A DNA stretch of 42,743 bases from the NCBI GenBank assembly GCA_001769125.1, contig MEOG01000004.1, positions 1 to 42,743 on the forward strand. The letters are read 5' to 3'. The DNA comes from Bacteroidetes bacterium GWF2_35_48 (GTDB lineage Bacteria > Bacteroidota > Bacteroidia > Bacteroidales > GWF2-35-48). A model generated the notes under the pieces. That model did not search any database, had not been told where the DNA came from, and saw only the letters and a program-made list of their open reading frames with translations. The first letter of the stretch is position 1. Every line of letters begins with the position of its first letter. Below, piece by piece: positions 16,401-24,166 of this stretch. A program made the translations under genes and the position numbers.

Positions 16401-17702
16401 ATGAGAAAAATTTATTTTGCAGTCGCACTTTTATTTATTTTGATATCTGTAAATGCTCAGAATGTAACATCTGTAAGCAACGGAAACTGGCTGAACCCAA
16501 TGACCTGGAGCTGTATGTGCATTCCTGTTCCTGGTTATACTGCAAGCAGCATTACAATAAATCATCAGGTGGTAATGGACACAAGTATGGTACTTCCATC
16601 CGGTTCTATTACTATTGGTGCAACCGGAATTTTATCTGATGATGTATCCGGAAGAGATTTGTATGTAAGCGGGGGCACGCTTATTAATAATGGTCTGCTT
16701 GATATTCGTTATCTCTACGCACAAACAGGCTCTGTTACGAATAATGACTCCATACATTTGAAATCTTTGGCATCCTTGGTTACATTTACTAATAATGGAA
16801 ATATTTACATTCCTGACAGTATGTTTCTGAACGGTAATTTCACAAACAACGGAATTATAAATGTCGGAACATTCTACAATGAAAGTATTTTTCATAATTA
16901 TGGAGCAATAGTAAATGCAGACAGTATAACCAATGCAGGGGCTTTTACAAATTATCCGGATTCATGGATGGAAGTGGACAGCATGACGAATACAGGTATT
17001 CTAATCAATGATGGTACAATATCTTATTATGCATTTACAAATTTTGGAAACTACACGAATAATAATCTCATAACTTTTTTTGATTTTACAAACATTGGCA
17101 GTTTCTCTAATAATGACTCCCTAATCGGAACCGGAAGCTTCTTCAACGTGGGAAATTTCACGAATGTTTTTGGTTCAAAATTATTAATCGGAGACAGTTT
17201 TCTCAATGCAGATACATTAGGTTTTCATGGTTATTTTCTTAATGATGGATATGTTTACGTGGGCAACAACTGGTACAACACAGATACAATTGCCGGTACA
17301 GCAGGAAGTTTCATTGTTCAAAACTTAACAGGCAACGAAGGAATAATGATGGGGTCGTTTGATTTCTGCGATTTGACACCACCTGCAATTGCGCCATTTA
17401 TTGACTATAATATTGGAACTATTGAAGCCGGAATTACTTATTGCACGAATACATCCATTAGCGAAACCATCTTTAAGCAGATAGAAATTTATCCTAATCC
17501 CGTGAATGATGTTTTGTATCTAAATGATAATACCAACTCTGTTTCTGCAATTGAAATTTTCGATTTTCTTGGAAAGAAAATTTTTGCTGAAATGAAAATA
17601 AATAATAGCATGAATGTTAGTACACTTGAAAGCGGATGCTATTTCATTAAAATCACAACAAAAGATGGCACTGTTAGAATGGAGCGATTTGTTAAAGAAT
17701 AA
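16401..17702 (+). CDS. T9SS type A sorting-domain protein with Asn/Gly-rich beta-solenoid repeats
   Basis: A secreted protein of 433 residues. The signal peptide (1-19, ending VNAQ) is followed by NGNWLNPMTWSCMCIPVPG and ITINHQVVMD, a lead-in typical of Bacteroidota surface proteins with beta-helix folds. Residues about 75-300 repeat short units such as FTNNGNIYI, GNFTNNGIIN and GAFTNY roughly every 15-20 residues, as in a right-handed beta-solenoid. The end (about 355-433) is the sorting domain: IEIYPNPVNDVLYL, IEIFDFLGKKIF, SGCYFIKITTKDGT. It is most likely anchored to the outer membrane after T9SS export. The gene has its own terminator. No enzymatic motif is visible. Confidence 0.85.
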   Translation: MRKIYFAVALLFILISVNAQNVTSVSNGNWLNPMTWSCMCIPVPGYTASSITINHQVVMDTSMVLPSGSITIGATGILSDDVSGRDLYVSGGTLINNGLLDIRYLYAQTGSVTNNDSIHLKSLASLVTFTNNGNIYIPDSMFLNGNFTNNGIINVGTFYNESIFHNYGAIVNADSITNAGAFTNYPDSWMEVDSMTNTGILINDGTISYYAFTNFGNYTNNNLITFFDFTNIGSFSNNDSLIGTGSFFNVGNFTNVFGSKLLIGDSFLNADTLGFHGYFLNDGYVYVGNNWYNTDTIAGTAGSFIVQNLTGNEGIMMGSFDFCDLTPPAIAPFIDYNIGTIEAGITYCTNTSISETIFKQIEIYPNPVNDVLYLNDNTNSVSAIEIFDFLGKKIFAEMKINNSMNVSTLESGCYFIKITTKDGTVRMERFVKE

Positions 17703-17705
17703 AAA

Positions 17706-17750
17706 GTATTTTTCACTTTACAAAAAGTGTTTCTAAAAATACCTTTTTTC
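17706..17750 (+). terminator. Terminator hairpin after the T9SS gene at 16401
   Basis: A nested stem: GTATTTTT (17706-17713) pairs with AAAAATAC (17735-17742), and inside it CACTTT (17714-17719) pairs with AAAGTG (17724-17729). CTTTTTTC follows. It starts three bases past the stop codon. Confidence 0.65.
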
Positions 17751-17848
17751 AGAATTAAATTTTAAATCATACTCCTTTTCATTAAGGTTAAGTGTTAGAT
17801 ATTTTATTCAAAGATAAAATCATATAGGTACAAACACCCATTTTGATT

Positions 17849-17879
17849 TTTGTAATACTCCTATGAATTATTACTTTTG
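17849..17879 (+). promoter_or_regulatory. Bacteroidota-type promoter of the T9SS gene at 17924
   Basis: TTTG at 17849-17852, a spacer of exactly 19 bases, then TACTTTTG at 17872-17879. Both elements and the spacing match the phylum consensus. The ATG is 44 bases downstream, so a leader of about 35 bases is expected. Confidence 0.65.
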
Positions 17880-17923
17880 TAATAGTTTGTAATAAATATT
17901 AATATTAACCAAAATTTATTTTT

Positions 17924-18970
17924 ATGAAAAAAATTATACTTTTAATTTCATTTGTGGGATTATTTTGTATCTCACAAGCACAAATAACTATTACCAGCAG
18001 CAATACACCCACAGCAGGGCATGTCGCAAATCAAAAAGTAGACACCCTATGCAATGGTATAACAGAAGGAATCGCAGGTGCAAATCAAACTTGGGATTTC
18101 ACAGGACTTGCAAATCACAAGGAGGAAACGATTGGGTTTGTTGTACCATCAACGTTGCCAGGTGCATCAAGTTTTCCCACGGCTAATTTAGGGATAGATG
18201 ATGCCTCAAGTCAATACCAGTTTGTCAATTCAAACTCTTCTGAATTTAATGTGCTTGGCTTTTATGGAAGCCTTATTGGAACGATGACTCCGGTTATTCT
18301 TGACCCCGGGTTTAAACTGATAACATTTCCTTCAACCTACAATACCTCGTATAACTATACCTATACATCTACTGTTCAGGTTCCATACAATCAACCTCCG
18401 GTAGATTCAATTCGCATTAATATTTCAGGAAATATTTCCAGTATAATGGATGGATGGGGAATTGTTTCAACACCAACTTATGCAAATGTAGCATGCCTAA
18501 GGCAAAATTTCACTGAAATTGTTACGAACACAATGTATATTCACATGAGCGGAACTTGGACACCCTCAGGCTCCCCCGATGTTGACACATCCTATTCTTT
18601 TAACTGGTGGTCTGAACCTCATAATGCACCCATTCTTGAGTTGGACAAAGAAACCAACGGTGTAATTAGTGAAGCAAAATGGCTGCACTCTTACCTACCG
18701 GGTTCAGTTAGTACACCCGAGGTAAAGACTGTTTCTAATATTAAGGTATATCCAAATCCTGTAAAAGATGTGTTGTATGTATCCGGTCTTACAGAAGCCT
18801 CTGTTATTGTAATAACTGACATCACAGGGAAAATATTAAGCAGCAATTATCTTAATCCAAACAAATCAGCAATCAATATTTCGGAATATAAAAATGGAGT
18901 TTTTATTTATTCTGTAATTGATATTAAAGGAAGTATTCTTTCTAAAGGAAAGTTTATTGTAGTGAAATAA
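17924..18970 (+). CDS. T9SS type A sorting-domain protein with ITIT N-terminal module
   Basis: A secreted protein of 348 residues. A signal peptide (1-20, ending SQAQ) is followed by ITITSSNTPTAGH, then GANQTWDFTGL, the same lead-in as in the 578-residue protein at 12444-14180, so the two N-terminal modules are paralogous. The middle is beta-rich with no motif I can name. The C-terminal 75 residues are the sorting domain: IKVYPNPVKDVLYVSGL, VIVITDITGKIL, NGVFIYSVIDIKG, KFIVVK. The gene has a strong promoter match and a clear terminator, so it is likely a single-gene unit. Confidence 0.87.
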   Translation: MKKIILLISFVGLFCISQAQITITSSNTPTAGHVANQKVDTLCNGITEGIAGANQTWDFTGLANHKEETIGFVVPSTLPGASSFPTANLGIDDASSQYQFVNSNSSEFNVLGFYGSLIGTMTPVILDPGFKLITFPSTYNTSYNYTYTSTVQVPYNQPPVDSIRINISGNISSIMDGWGIVSTPTYANVACLRQNFTEIVTNTMYIHMSGTWTPSGSPDVDTSYSFNWWSEPHNAPILELDKETNGVISEAKWLHSYLPGSVSTPEVKTVSNIKVYPNPVKDVLYVSGLTEASVIVITDITGKILSSNYLNPNKSAINISEYKNGVFIYSVIDIKGSILSKGKFIVVK

Positions 18971-18987
18971 TTAAATGGGATGTTATT

Positions 18988-19026
18988 AAAAGAGGCTGAA
19001 TTATTTTATAATTCAGCCTCTTTTAT
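18988..19026 (+). terminator. Strong rho-independent terminator after the T9SS gene at 17924
   Basis: AGAGGCTGAATTAT (18991-19004) pairs perfectly with ATAATTCAGCCTCT (19008-19021) around a three-base loop. Flanking A and T runs extend the stem, and TTTT follows. Confidence 0.9.
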
Positions 19027-19073
19027 ATAGAATGAGTTTAGGTTGAGACTTTGCAATCCACTTACTTCCCTAT

Positions 19074-19100
19074 AAAAAAAGCCACCCAAGGGTAGCTTTT
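19074..19100 (-). terminator. Rho-independent terminator of the Cys/His-rich protein gene
   Basis: On the minus strand AGCTACCC pairs with GGGTGGCT around two bases and is followed by seven T residues. It ends the gene that stops at 19124. Confidence 0.75.
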
Positions 19101-19123
19101 CTTAAAATATTCTAAATCTTAAT

Positions 19124-19483
19124 TTATTTTTTTTCAGGACTTGTTGTAGTTTTTGAATCTCCTGATGAATGTGAACATTTAGTTCCGGTTTTATTTGCTC
19201 CTGAGCAGCATTTTGTTGTAGTTTTTGAAGAGCAGCAGGATGTTTTTGTTGCATGATTACATTTTCCTGCTTCGTGATTACATTTTCCTGCTTCGTGATT
19301 ACATTTTCCTTTTTCATGATTGCAACCGGGCTTGCATGTTGAGGAACTTTTTGTTTTATCTTTGTCTTTATCCTTATCTTTTTCTGCTACAACAATATTT
19401 TCTTTTGCAACAACAGCTTTAACAGGGGTTACATTTACACCGATAAAAGCAAACAGGGCGATCATTAAAATTACTTTTTTCAT
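19124..19483 (-). CDS. Small secreted Cys/His-rich protein, probable metal binder
   Basis: Encodes 119 residues. A signal peptide (1 to about 24) sends it out of the cytoplasm. A KDKDKDKDK linker follows, then a Cys/His-rich section: GCNHEKG, three GKCNHEA-type heptads, SCCSS, KCCSG and KCSHSSG, giving ten Cys and five C-x-H pairs. The heptads are encoded by a 21-bp tandem repeat at about 19252-19316. Such a pattern suggests binding of soft or borderline metals (Cu, Zn, Ni, Cd) outside the cytoplasm; I do not recognise a named family. It is a single gene with its own terminator. Upstream are a TActTTTG box and an inverted repeat that could be a metal-sensor operator. Confidence 0.75.
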   Translation of the reverse strand: MKKVILMIALFAFIGVNVTPVKAVVAKENIVVAEKDKDKDKDKTKSSSTCKPGCNHEKGKCNHEAGKCNHEAGKCNHATKTSCCSSKTTTKCCSGANKTGTKCSHSSGDSKTTTSPEKK

Positions 19484-19527
19484 ACTTTTTTAATTTTTAA
19501 TTAAACATTACTAAATTTCTTTCAATG

Positions 19528-19559
19528 CAAAAGTACAGATAATTAAAACAGGTATCTGT
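19528..19559 (-). promoter_or_regulatory. Putative promoter with inverted repeat for the Cys/His-rich protein gene
   Basis: The minus strand has a -7 box TACTTTTG at 19528-19535. Directly upstream, ACAGATA (19535-19541) and TATCTGT (19553-19559) form a perfect 7-base inverted repeat with an 11-base centre, located where a repressor or activator would act. No TTTG -33 element is evident, which would suit an activated promoter. Confidence 0.45.
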
Positions 19560-19620
19560 TAAATAATCGTTAAAAAAAAGGGGTGGAAATTTAAAAAAAT
19601 GTTAATTCACTTTGCAAGAA

Positions 19621-20283
19621 CTAATTCACTAATTCTGCAAGAACAGTCTGTGTTCCTATAACTTTCTGATCAAGTACAGCATTTACCTTTGCATTCAGAG
19701 GAAGAAAAATATCTACGCGGGAGCCAAATTTGATAAATCCGATTTCAGAATTTTGCTCAACTTTATCTCCTTCATTAATAGATGTAACAATTCTACGTGC
19801 GAGCGCTCCTGCAATCTGTCGAATTAGAATCTGAGTTCCATCGTTCATCTCTACAACAACAGTAGAATGCTCGTTGTCTGTTGAAGATTTTGGCAACCAC
19901 GCACAGTAATGTTTGCCTATATGATATTTAAAGTATTTAATAATGCCAGCTATTGGTGTCCAGTTGATATGAACATTTAAGGGCGACATAAACACAGAAA
20001 TCTGTTTCCGTTTATCATGAAAAAATTCATCTTCAAAAACTTCTTCAATCACAACCACTGTGCCATCAGCAGGTGCATAAACGAAGCTTGGATTAATATT
20101 GCGGGGTCGGTTGGGTTTTCTGAAAAAATAAACTACAACAGAAAAAAAGGATAGGGAAAGACCTGTAAAAATCCAATATATAACCGGATAATTAGTCGTC
20201 AGGCACCAAACGCCCATATTCAGTAGAAGAAGAGCAAGAAAAATCAAAAAGATGAAACCATATCCGGTTTTATGAATTGTCAT
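19621..20283 (-). CDS. psd: Phosphatidylserine decarboxylase (short form)
   Basis: Converts phosphatidylserine to phosphatidylethanolamine at the inner membrane. It is made as a proenzyme that cleaves itself before a Ser, which becomes the pyruvoyl cofactor; here the site is Gly187-Ser188 in FIKFGSRVDIFLP. Two membrane segments lie at about 11-53. APADGTV (69-75) and FMSPLNVHINWTP (98-110) are family motifs. At 220 residues it is the short bacterial/archaeal type. It is the last gene of the run starting with lepA; its start is nine bases after the cdsA stop, and both enzymes belong to the same phospholipid pathway. Confidence 0.95.
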   Translation of the reverse strand: MTIHKTGYGFIFLIFLALLLLNMGVWCLTTNYPVIYWIFTGLSLSFFSVVVYFFRKPNRPRNINPSFVYAPADGTVVVIEEVFEDEFFHDKRKQISVFMSPLNVHINWTPIAGIIKYFKYHIGKHYCAWLPKSSTDNEHSTVVVEMNDGTQILIRQIAGALARRIVTSINEGDKVEQNSEIGFIKFGSRVDIFLPLNAKVNAVLDQKVIGTQTVLAELVN

Positions 20284-20292
20284 TGTTTTTAC

Positions 20293-21111
20293 TTATTTAA
20301 TTAGTTCAAGATACATAAATACACAAGGAGCAGCAAGAAAAGCGCTGTCGAACCTGTCAAGTATACCTCCGTGACCGGGAAGAATATTTCCTGAATCTTT
20401 GATATTGATGCTGCGCTTAAATAAAGATTCGACAAGATCACCAAAAGTGCCGCAAATAATTACAATTACTGATACTATCAGCCAATCAAAAAAAGAAATT
20501 TCTGTATAAAAATGAGAAATCATGTATGCAACACCAAAGGTAACAAAGGCTCCACCAATACTTCCTTCCCATGATTTTTTAGGGGAAACCCGCTCGAAAA
20601 GCCGATGCTTGCCTAGGGTAATTCCGAATAAATAAGCTCCCGTATCATTTGCCCATATTAAAAAGAAAAAACCCAACAAAATCCATGGTGTGTATGAAAT
20701 TTCCTGTGTCGGTGTTAATACAATATAATTCATCAGAGATACCGGAAGGGCAATCCATAAAATGCCAAGCAGAGTAATCGCAATATTTGTAAAGGGTTGG
20801 GTTTTCTTTCTGTATAATTCAAAAACAAAAATCAGAAAAATAAAACCAATTATGGGCAAAATAATTTTCGGTCCGGTAAGACCCGATGCGAAAGAAAAAT
20901 TGCTTGCTAATAAATAAACTCCGCTTGCAATTCCCAAAATTTTTTGAGGAAAGATGGTTTCATTTTTGCAAACTGAATAAAACTCCCACAAACCCAAAGA
21001 CACAATTGCCAGTGAAATAATCAGAAAAGATTCTCTGGAAAACCAGATTCCTCCGATTAAAACAAGGGCAAATAAAGCGCCTGTAAAAGTTCTTGTTAAT
21101 AAATTATTCAA
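20293..21111 (-). CDS. cdsA: Phosphatidate cytidylyltransferase
   Basis: Makes CDP-diacylglycerol from phosphatidate and CTP in the inner membrane, the precursor for phosphatidylserine used by the next gene, psd. The 272 residues form about eight membrane helices. PKKSWEGSIGG and the C-terminal signature running from SLFKRSINIKD to LPGHGGILDRFDS are diagnostic. The start is a TTG at 21111 (MNNLLTRTF), overlapping the end of the DUF2007 gene by eight bases. No ATG is suitably placed, so translational coupling is likely. Confidence 0.95.
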   Translation of the reverse strand: MNNLLTRTFTGALFALVLIGGIWFSRESFLIISLAIVSLGLWEFYSVCKNETIFPQKILGIASGVYLLASNFSFASGLTGPKIILPIIGFIFLIFVFELYRKKTQPFTNIAITLLGILWIALPVSLMNYIVLTPTQEISYTPWILLGFFFLIWANDTGAYLFGITLGKHRLFERVSPKKSWEGSIGGAFVTFGVAYMISHFYTEISFFDWLIVSVIVIICGTFGDLVESLFKRSINIKDSGNILPGHGGILDRFDSAFLAAPCVFMYLELIK

Positions 21112-21313
21112 ACCCGGAATTATTAATCAGCAATTTCGCTTTAAGCAAATCATCTCTTTTTACATAAATTTCAATATCGCCAATTGTTACATAAAACGAA
21201 TCTTTTTTATTCATAATAAAAGCGTCCATTTCATTATCTTCAAGAAGCGCTTTTATCATTTCAGCGATGTATTCTTTATCTGTTGAATAAACAACCTGCC
21301 AATCGCTTTCCAT
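21104..21313 (-). CDS. DUF2007 domain protein
   Basis: A 69-residue cytoplasmic protein: DWQVVYSTDKEYIAEMIKALLEDNEMDAFIMN, then EIYVKRDDLLKAKLLI. This matches the DUF2007 pattern (a small ferredoxin-like fold sometimes called putative signal-transducing protein). Its biochemical role is unknown. It sits two bases after the ftsH stop and overlaps cdsA by eight bases, a position often seen in Bacteroidota, so it may link protein quality control with lipid synthesis. Confidence 0.88.
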   Translation of the reverse strand: MESDWQVVYSTDKEYIAEMIKALLEDNEMDAFIMNKKDSFYVTIGDIEIYVKRDDLLKAKLLINNSGFE

Positions 21314-21315
21314 AA

Positions 21316-23343
21316 TTACACACTTGCTTCAGGAATATGTACTACTTCAACCGGAATCGGCTCAATTTCCTCAAAATTTCTAGGACCAAAAATGGCTTCC
21401 AAATCTTCGCTGAAAATAACTTCTCTTTCTAAAAGCAATGCTCCTAATTTTTCAAGCCCCTCTCTGTTTTCTGTTAGTATATTTACAACTCTGCTATACT
21501 GGGATGAAACCATATCCTGAACCTCTTTATCTATAACTTCAGCGACTTTATCCCCATAAGGTTTCGTAAATGCATAATCCATCTGACCTGAAGAATCATA
21601 AAAACTAACATTCTTCAATTTCTCACTCATGCCAAAATAAGTAATCATTGCATAAGCTTGCTTTGTAACGCGTTCCAGATCATTAAGAGCACCGGTTGAT
21701 ATTTTATTGAAAATAATTTCCTCAGCAGCTCTGCCGCCAAGCGTGGCACACATTTCATCTAAAAGCTGCTCTGTTGTTGTTATCTGTCTTTCCTCAGGCA
21801 AGTACCAGGCTGCGCCCAAAGCTTTTCCTCTTGGAATAATTGTAACTTTAATAAGAGGATTTGCATAACGCAACAACCAGCTAGCCGTAGCATGACCGGC
21901 TTCGTGATGGGCTATTGTTTTCTTTTCTTGAAGAGAAATGATTTTATTTTTCTTTTCAAGACCGCCAACAATTCTGTCAATAGCATTCAGGAAATCTTGT
22001 TTTTCTATTTCTGTAGCTCCTCTTCGGGCAGCAATTAAAGCAGATTCATTGCAAACATTGGCAATATCAGCACCGGAGAAACCGGGAGTTTGCTTTGAAA
22101 GAAATGCAAAATCCACATTCGGACCCAGCTTGAGGGGTTTCATGTGAACTTCGAAAATTGCTTTGCGTTCATTTAGGTCGGGTAACTCAACATGTATCTG
22201 ACGATCGAATCTGCCTGCGCGCAACAATGCACGATCGAGAATGTCTGCGCGGTTTGTTGCAGCAAGAATAATAACCCCGCTGTTTGTTCCAAAGCCATCC
22301 ATTTCTGTTAGAAGCTGGTTCAATGTGTTTTCACGCTCATCGTTTGCTCCCATATTCGGGTTTTTTCCACGCGCGCGACCTATTGCATCAATTTCATCAA
22401 TAAATACAATGCAGGGAGCTTTTTCCTTTGCCTGCCTGAATAAGTCACGAACCCTTGAAGCTCCTACGCCCACAAACATTTCAACAAAATCAGAACCCGA
22501 AAGAGAGAAAAAAGGAACATGCGCTTCGCCTGCAACAGCTTTCGCAAGCAATGTTTTTCCAGTACCCGGAGGGCCTACAAGCAATGCGCCTTTAGGAATT
22601 TTTCCTCCAAGCTGCGTATATTTTTTAGGATTTTTCAGAAAATCCACAATCTCCATAATTTCTACCTTTGCTTCGGCAAGACCTGCAACATCATTAAAGT
22701 TAACAGAAATACTTGTTTCTTTATCAAAAAGCTGCGCTTTCGATTTTCCAATAGAAAACATCTGACCTCCGCCACCTGCTCCACCAGTCATTCTGCGAAA
22801 AATAAACATGTAAATTGCAATTATTACAATAATGGGTAATAACCAACCCAAAATGTTACCAATCCAGTCATCTTTCGTTTCATCTCCCGGAACCAGACGT
22901 TCCTCTGCCTTGAACAGTGTTGTGTCTTTCTGCGCTTCTTCAAGACGTTTTTCAAAAACCCCTCTGTCCCCTATTTCAAAATAATAATGTGGCTCTATAC
23001 CTCCGAAAGTACCTTTGCCACGCTTTTCGAGACTTTTAAATTTCGGATCATTCAGCTTATCTTTTTTGATATAAATATTAACAATCTTGTTATTTACAAC
23101 TACAATCTTTTCAATATCTTTTTCCTTTAAGAATTTTCTCTCAACCTCGTCCCAGTTTGTTTTAATAGGACCAGAGCCGAAATTTAAAAATTGCAATCCA
23201 ATAAATACAAGCGCAATAATTCCGTATACCCAGTAAATATTAAATTTGGGTTTACCTTTTTTTGTTCCAAATGGGTTATTGATATCAGGAGCTTTCTCCT
23301 TACGAGGTTTTTCCTGTTTTTTTTCTTCTAAATTTTCTGACAT
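21316..23343 (-). CDS. ftsH: ATP-dependent zinc metalloprotease FtsH
   Basis: A membrane-anchored hexameric AAA protease that degrades misfolded membrane proteins and selected regulators. Two membrane helices at about 36-54 and 162-183 flank a periplasmic domain. The AAA module has Walker A GPPGTGKT (257-264), Walker B IVFIDEID (about 312-319) and the RAGRFDR arginine finger region (376-382). The protease has HEAGH (480-484), with Asp555 in ALNDLERVT as the third zinc ligand. The pore motif MFVGVGA is present. Length 675 is normal, with a charged N-terminal leader rich in Lys/Glu. Between it and rsfS is a 164-base gap with a repeat element. Confidence 0.98.
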   Translation of the reverse strand: MSENLEEKKQEKPRKEKAPDINNPFGTKKGKPKFNIYWVYGIIALVFIGLQFLNFGSGPIKTNWDEVERKFLKEKDIEKIVVVNNKIVNIYIKKDKLNDPKFKSLEKRGKGTFGGIEPHYYFEIGDRGVFEKRLEEAQKDTTLFKAEERLVPGDETKDDWIGNILGWLLPIIVIIAIYMFIFRRMTGGAGGGGQMFSIGKSKAQLFDKETSISVNFNDVAGLAEAKVEIMEIVDFLKNPKKYTQLGGKIPKGALLVGPPGTGKTLLAKAVAGEAHVPFFSLSGSDFVEMFVGVGASRVRDLFRQAKEKAPCIVFIDEIDAIGRARGKNPNMGANDERENTLNQLLTEMDGFGTNSGVIILAATNRADILDRALLRAGRFDRQIHVELPDLNERKAIFEVHMKPLKLGPNVDFAFLSKQTPGFSGADIANVCNESALIAARRGATEIEKQDFLNAIDRIVGGLEKKNKIISLQEKKTIAHHEAGHATASWLLRYANPLIKVTIIPRGKALGAAWYLPEERQITTTEQLLDEMCATLGGRAAEEIIFNKISTGALNDLERVTKQAYAMITYFGMSEKLKNVSFYDSSGQMDYAFTKPYGDKVAEVIDKEVQDMVSSQYSRVVNILTENREGLEKLGALLLEREVIFSEDLEAIFGPRNFEEIEPIPVEVVHIPEASV

Positions 23344-23398
23344 TTTCCTTAAATGAATATTGATATTTAAAATAAAATTCCGTGATACAAATCTGAAA

Positions 23399-23474
23399 TT
23401 ATACTTCGACTAAATGAATTTCCTAAAAAGTAAATTCATTGCTCAGTACTTGTGCAGAGCTTGCCGAAGTATAA
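23399..23474. repeat. Nested inverted-repeat element between rsfS and ftsH
   Basis: Outer arms TTATACTTCG (23399-23408) and CGAAGTATAA (23465-23474) are perfect inverted repeats. Inside, AATGAATTT (23413-23421) pairs with AAATTCATT (23432-23440). The segment TGTGCAGAGCTTGCCGAAGT from 23451 resembles one in the element at 37182-37225, so these are probably members of one dispersed family. Confidence 0.65.
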
Positions 23475-23507
23475 CCAAATCTAAATATCTTTCCATTCTG
23501 AAATCTA

Positions 23508-24149
23508 TTAAGATTTGGTATATTTATGAGCAGTAGTTACAGCATCTGCCCAAAGTTCTTCAAGTTTATAAAAATCTCTATAGGGTGTTTGAAAAATATG
23601 TACAACCACATCAGCATAATCAAGAAGCACCCATTGTGCGTTTTCAAAGCCTTCTTTGTGCCAGATTTTCTCACGTAAATTTTTCAACACCTGATCTTCT
23701 ATATGATAAGCTATAGATTTTACCTGAACATCAGAATTGGCGCTGCACACGATAAAATACTTACATATAAAATTATTGAGTTTCGATAAATCTATAGATA
23801 CAATATTTTCTGCTTTTTTATCCATTGCAGCATTCACAATAGCATCTAAAAGCTGTAAAGAAGCAGTTTTTTTATCTTTTTTTAGAATCGTTTTTTTTGC
23901 AGCAACTTTTTTATCTACGGAATCTTTAATCGTTGTTTTTTTTACAACTGGTTTCTTAACAGCAGTTTTCTTAACAGCAGTTTTCTTAACAGCAGTTTTC
24001 TTAACAGCAGTTTTCTTAACAGCAGTTTTCTTTTCAACTATTTTTTTAGTGCCTGTCTTTTTAGTAGCAGGTTCTGATTTTTTCACACGTGTTGATTTAA
24101 CAGGTGCTTTATCTTTATCTGTTGTTACAATTTTCTTTTTAATAGCCAT
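23508..24149 (-). CDS. rsfS: Ribosome silencing factor RsfS with Lys/Ala-rich N-terminal extension
   Basis: RsfS (YbeB/Iojap) binds ribosomal protein uL14 and blocks subunit joining under starvation. The conserved domain is residues about 98-210: LLDAIVNAAMDKKAENIVSIDLS, FIVCSANSDVQVKSIAYHIED, WVLLDYADVVVHIFQTPYRDFYKLEELWADA. RsfS is usually 110-130 residues; here 213, because of an N-terminal tail of about 95 residues with five exact VKKTA units and related KK motifs, resembling histone H1-like tails. The units are encoded by a 15-bp repeat at 23955-24029. The tail could bind RNA or DNA or the ribosome. The gene follows lepA by 17 bases. Confidence 0.93.
   Translation of the reverse strand: MAIKKKIVTTDKDKAPVKSTRVKKSEPATKKTGTKKIVEKKTAVKKTAVKKTAVKKTAVKKTAVKKPVVKKTTIKDSVDKKVAAKKTILKKDKKTASLQLLDAIVNAAMDKKAENIVSIDLSKLNNFICKYFIVCSANSDVQVKSIAYHIEDQVLKNLREKIWHKEGFENAQWVLLDYADVVVHIFQTPYRDFYKLEELWADAVTTAHKYTKS
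23955..24029. repeat. Five-copy 15-bp tandem repeat inside rsfS
   Basis: Five consecutive exact copies of CTTAACAGCAGTTTT, each encoding a rotation of VKKTA on the minus strand, with decayed copies on both sides. The period is a multiple of three, so copy-number changes alter tail length without breaking the gene. Confidence 0.9.
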
Positions 24150-24166
24150 GAATATAATATTTCGTT

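Noticed and set aside
19102-19317. 71-codon minus-strand frame with NVITKQE repeats
   Set aside because: It is an alternative frame of the 21-bp repeat in the Cys/His-rich gene; the other frame has the signal peptide and promoter.
22241-22765. 174-codon open frame on the plus strand
   Set aside because: Antisense to the highly conserved AAA domain of ftsH; a typical shadow frame.
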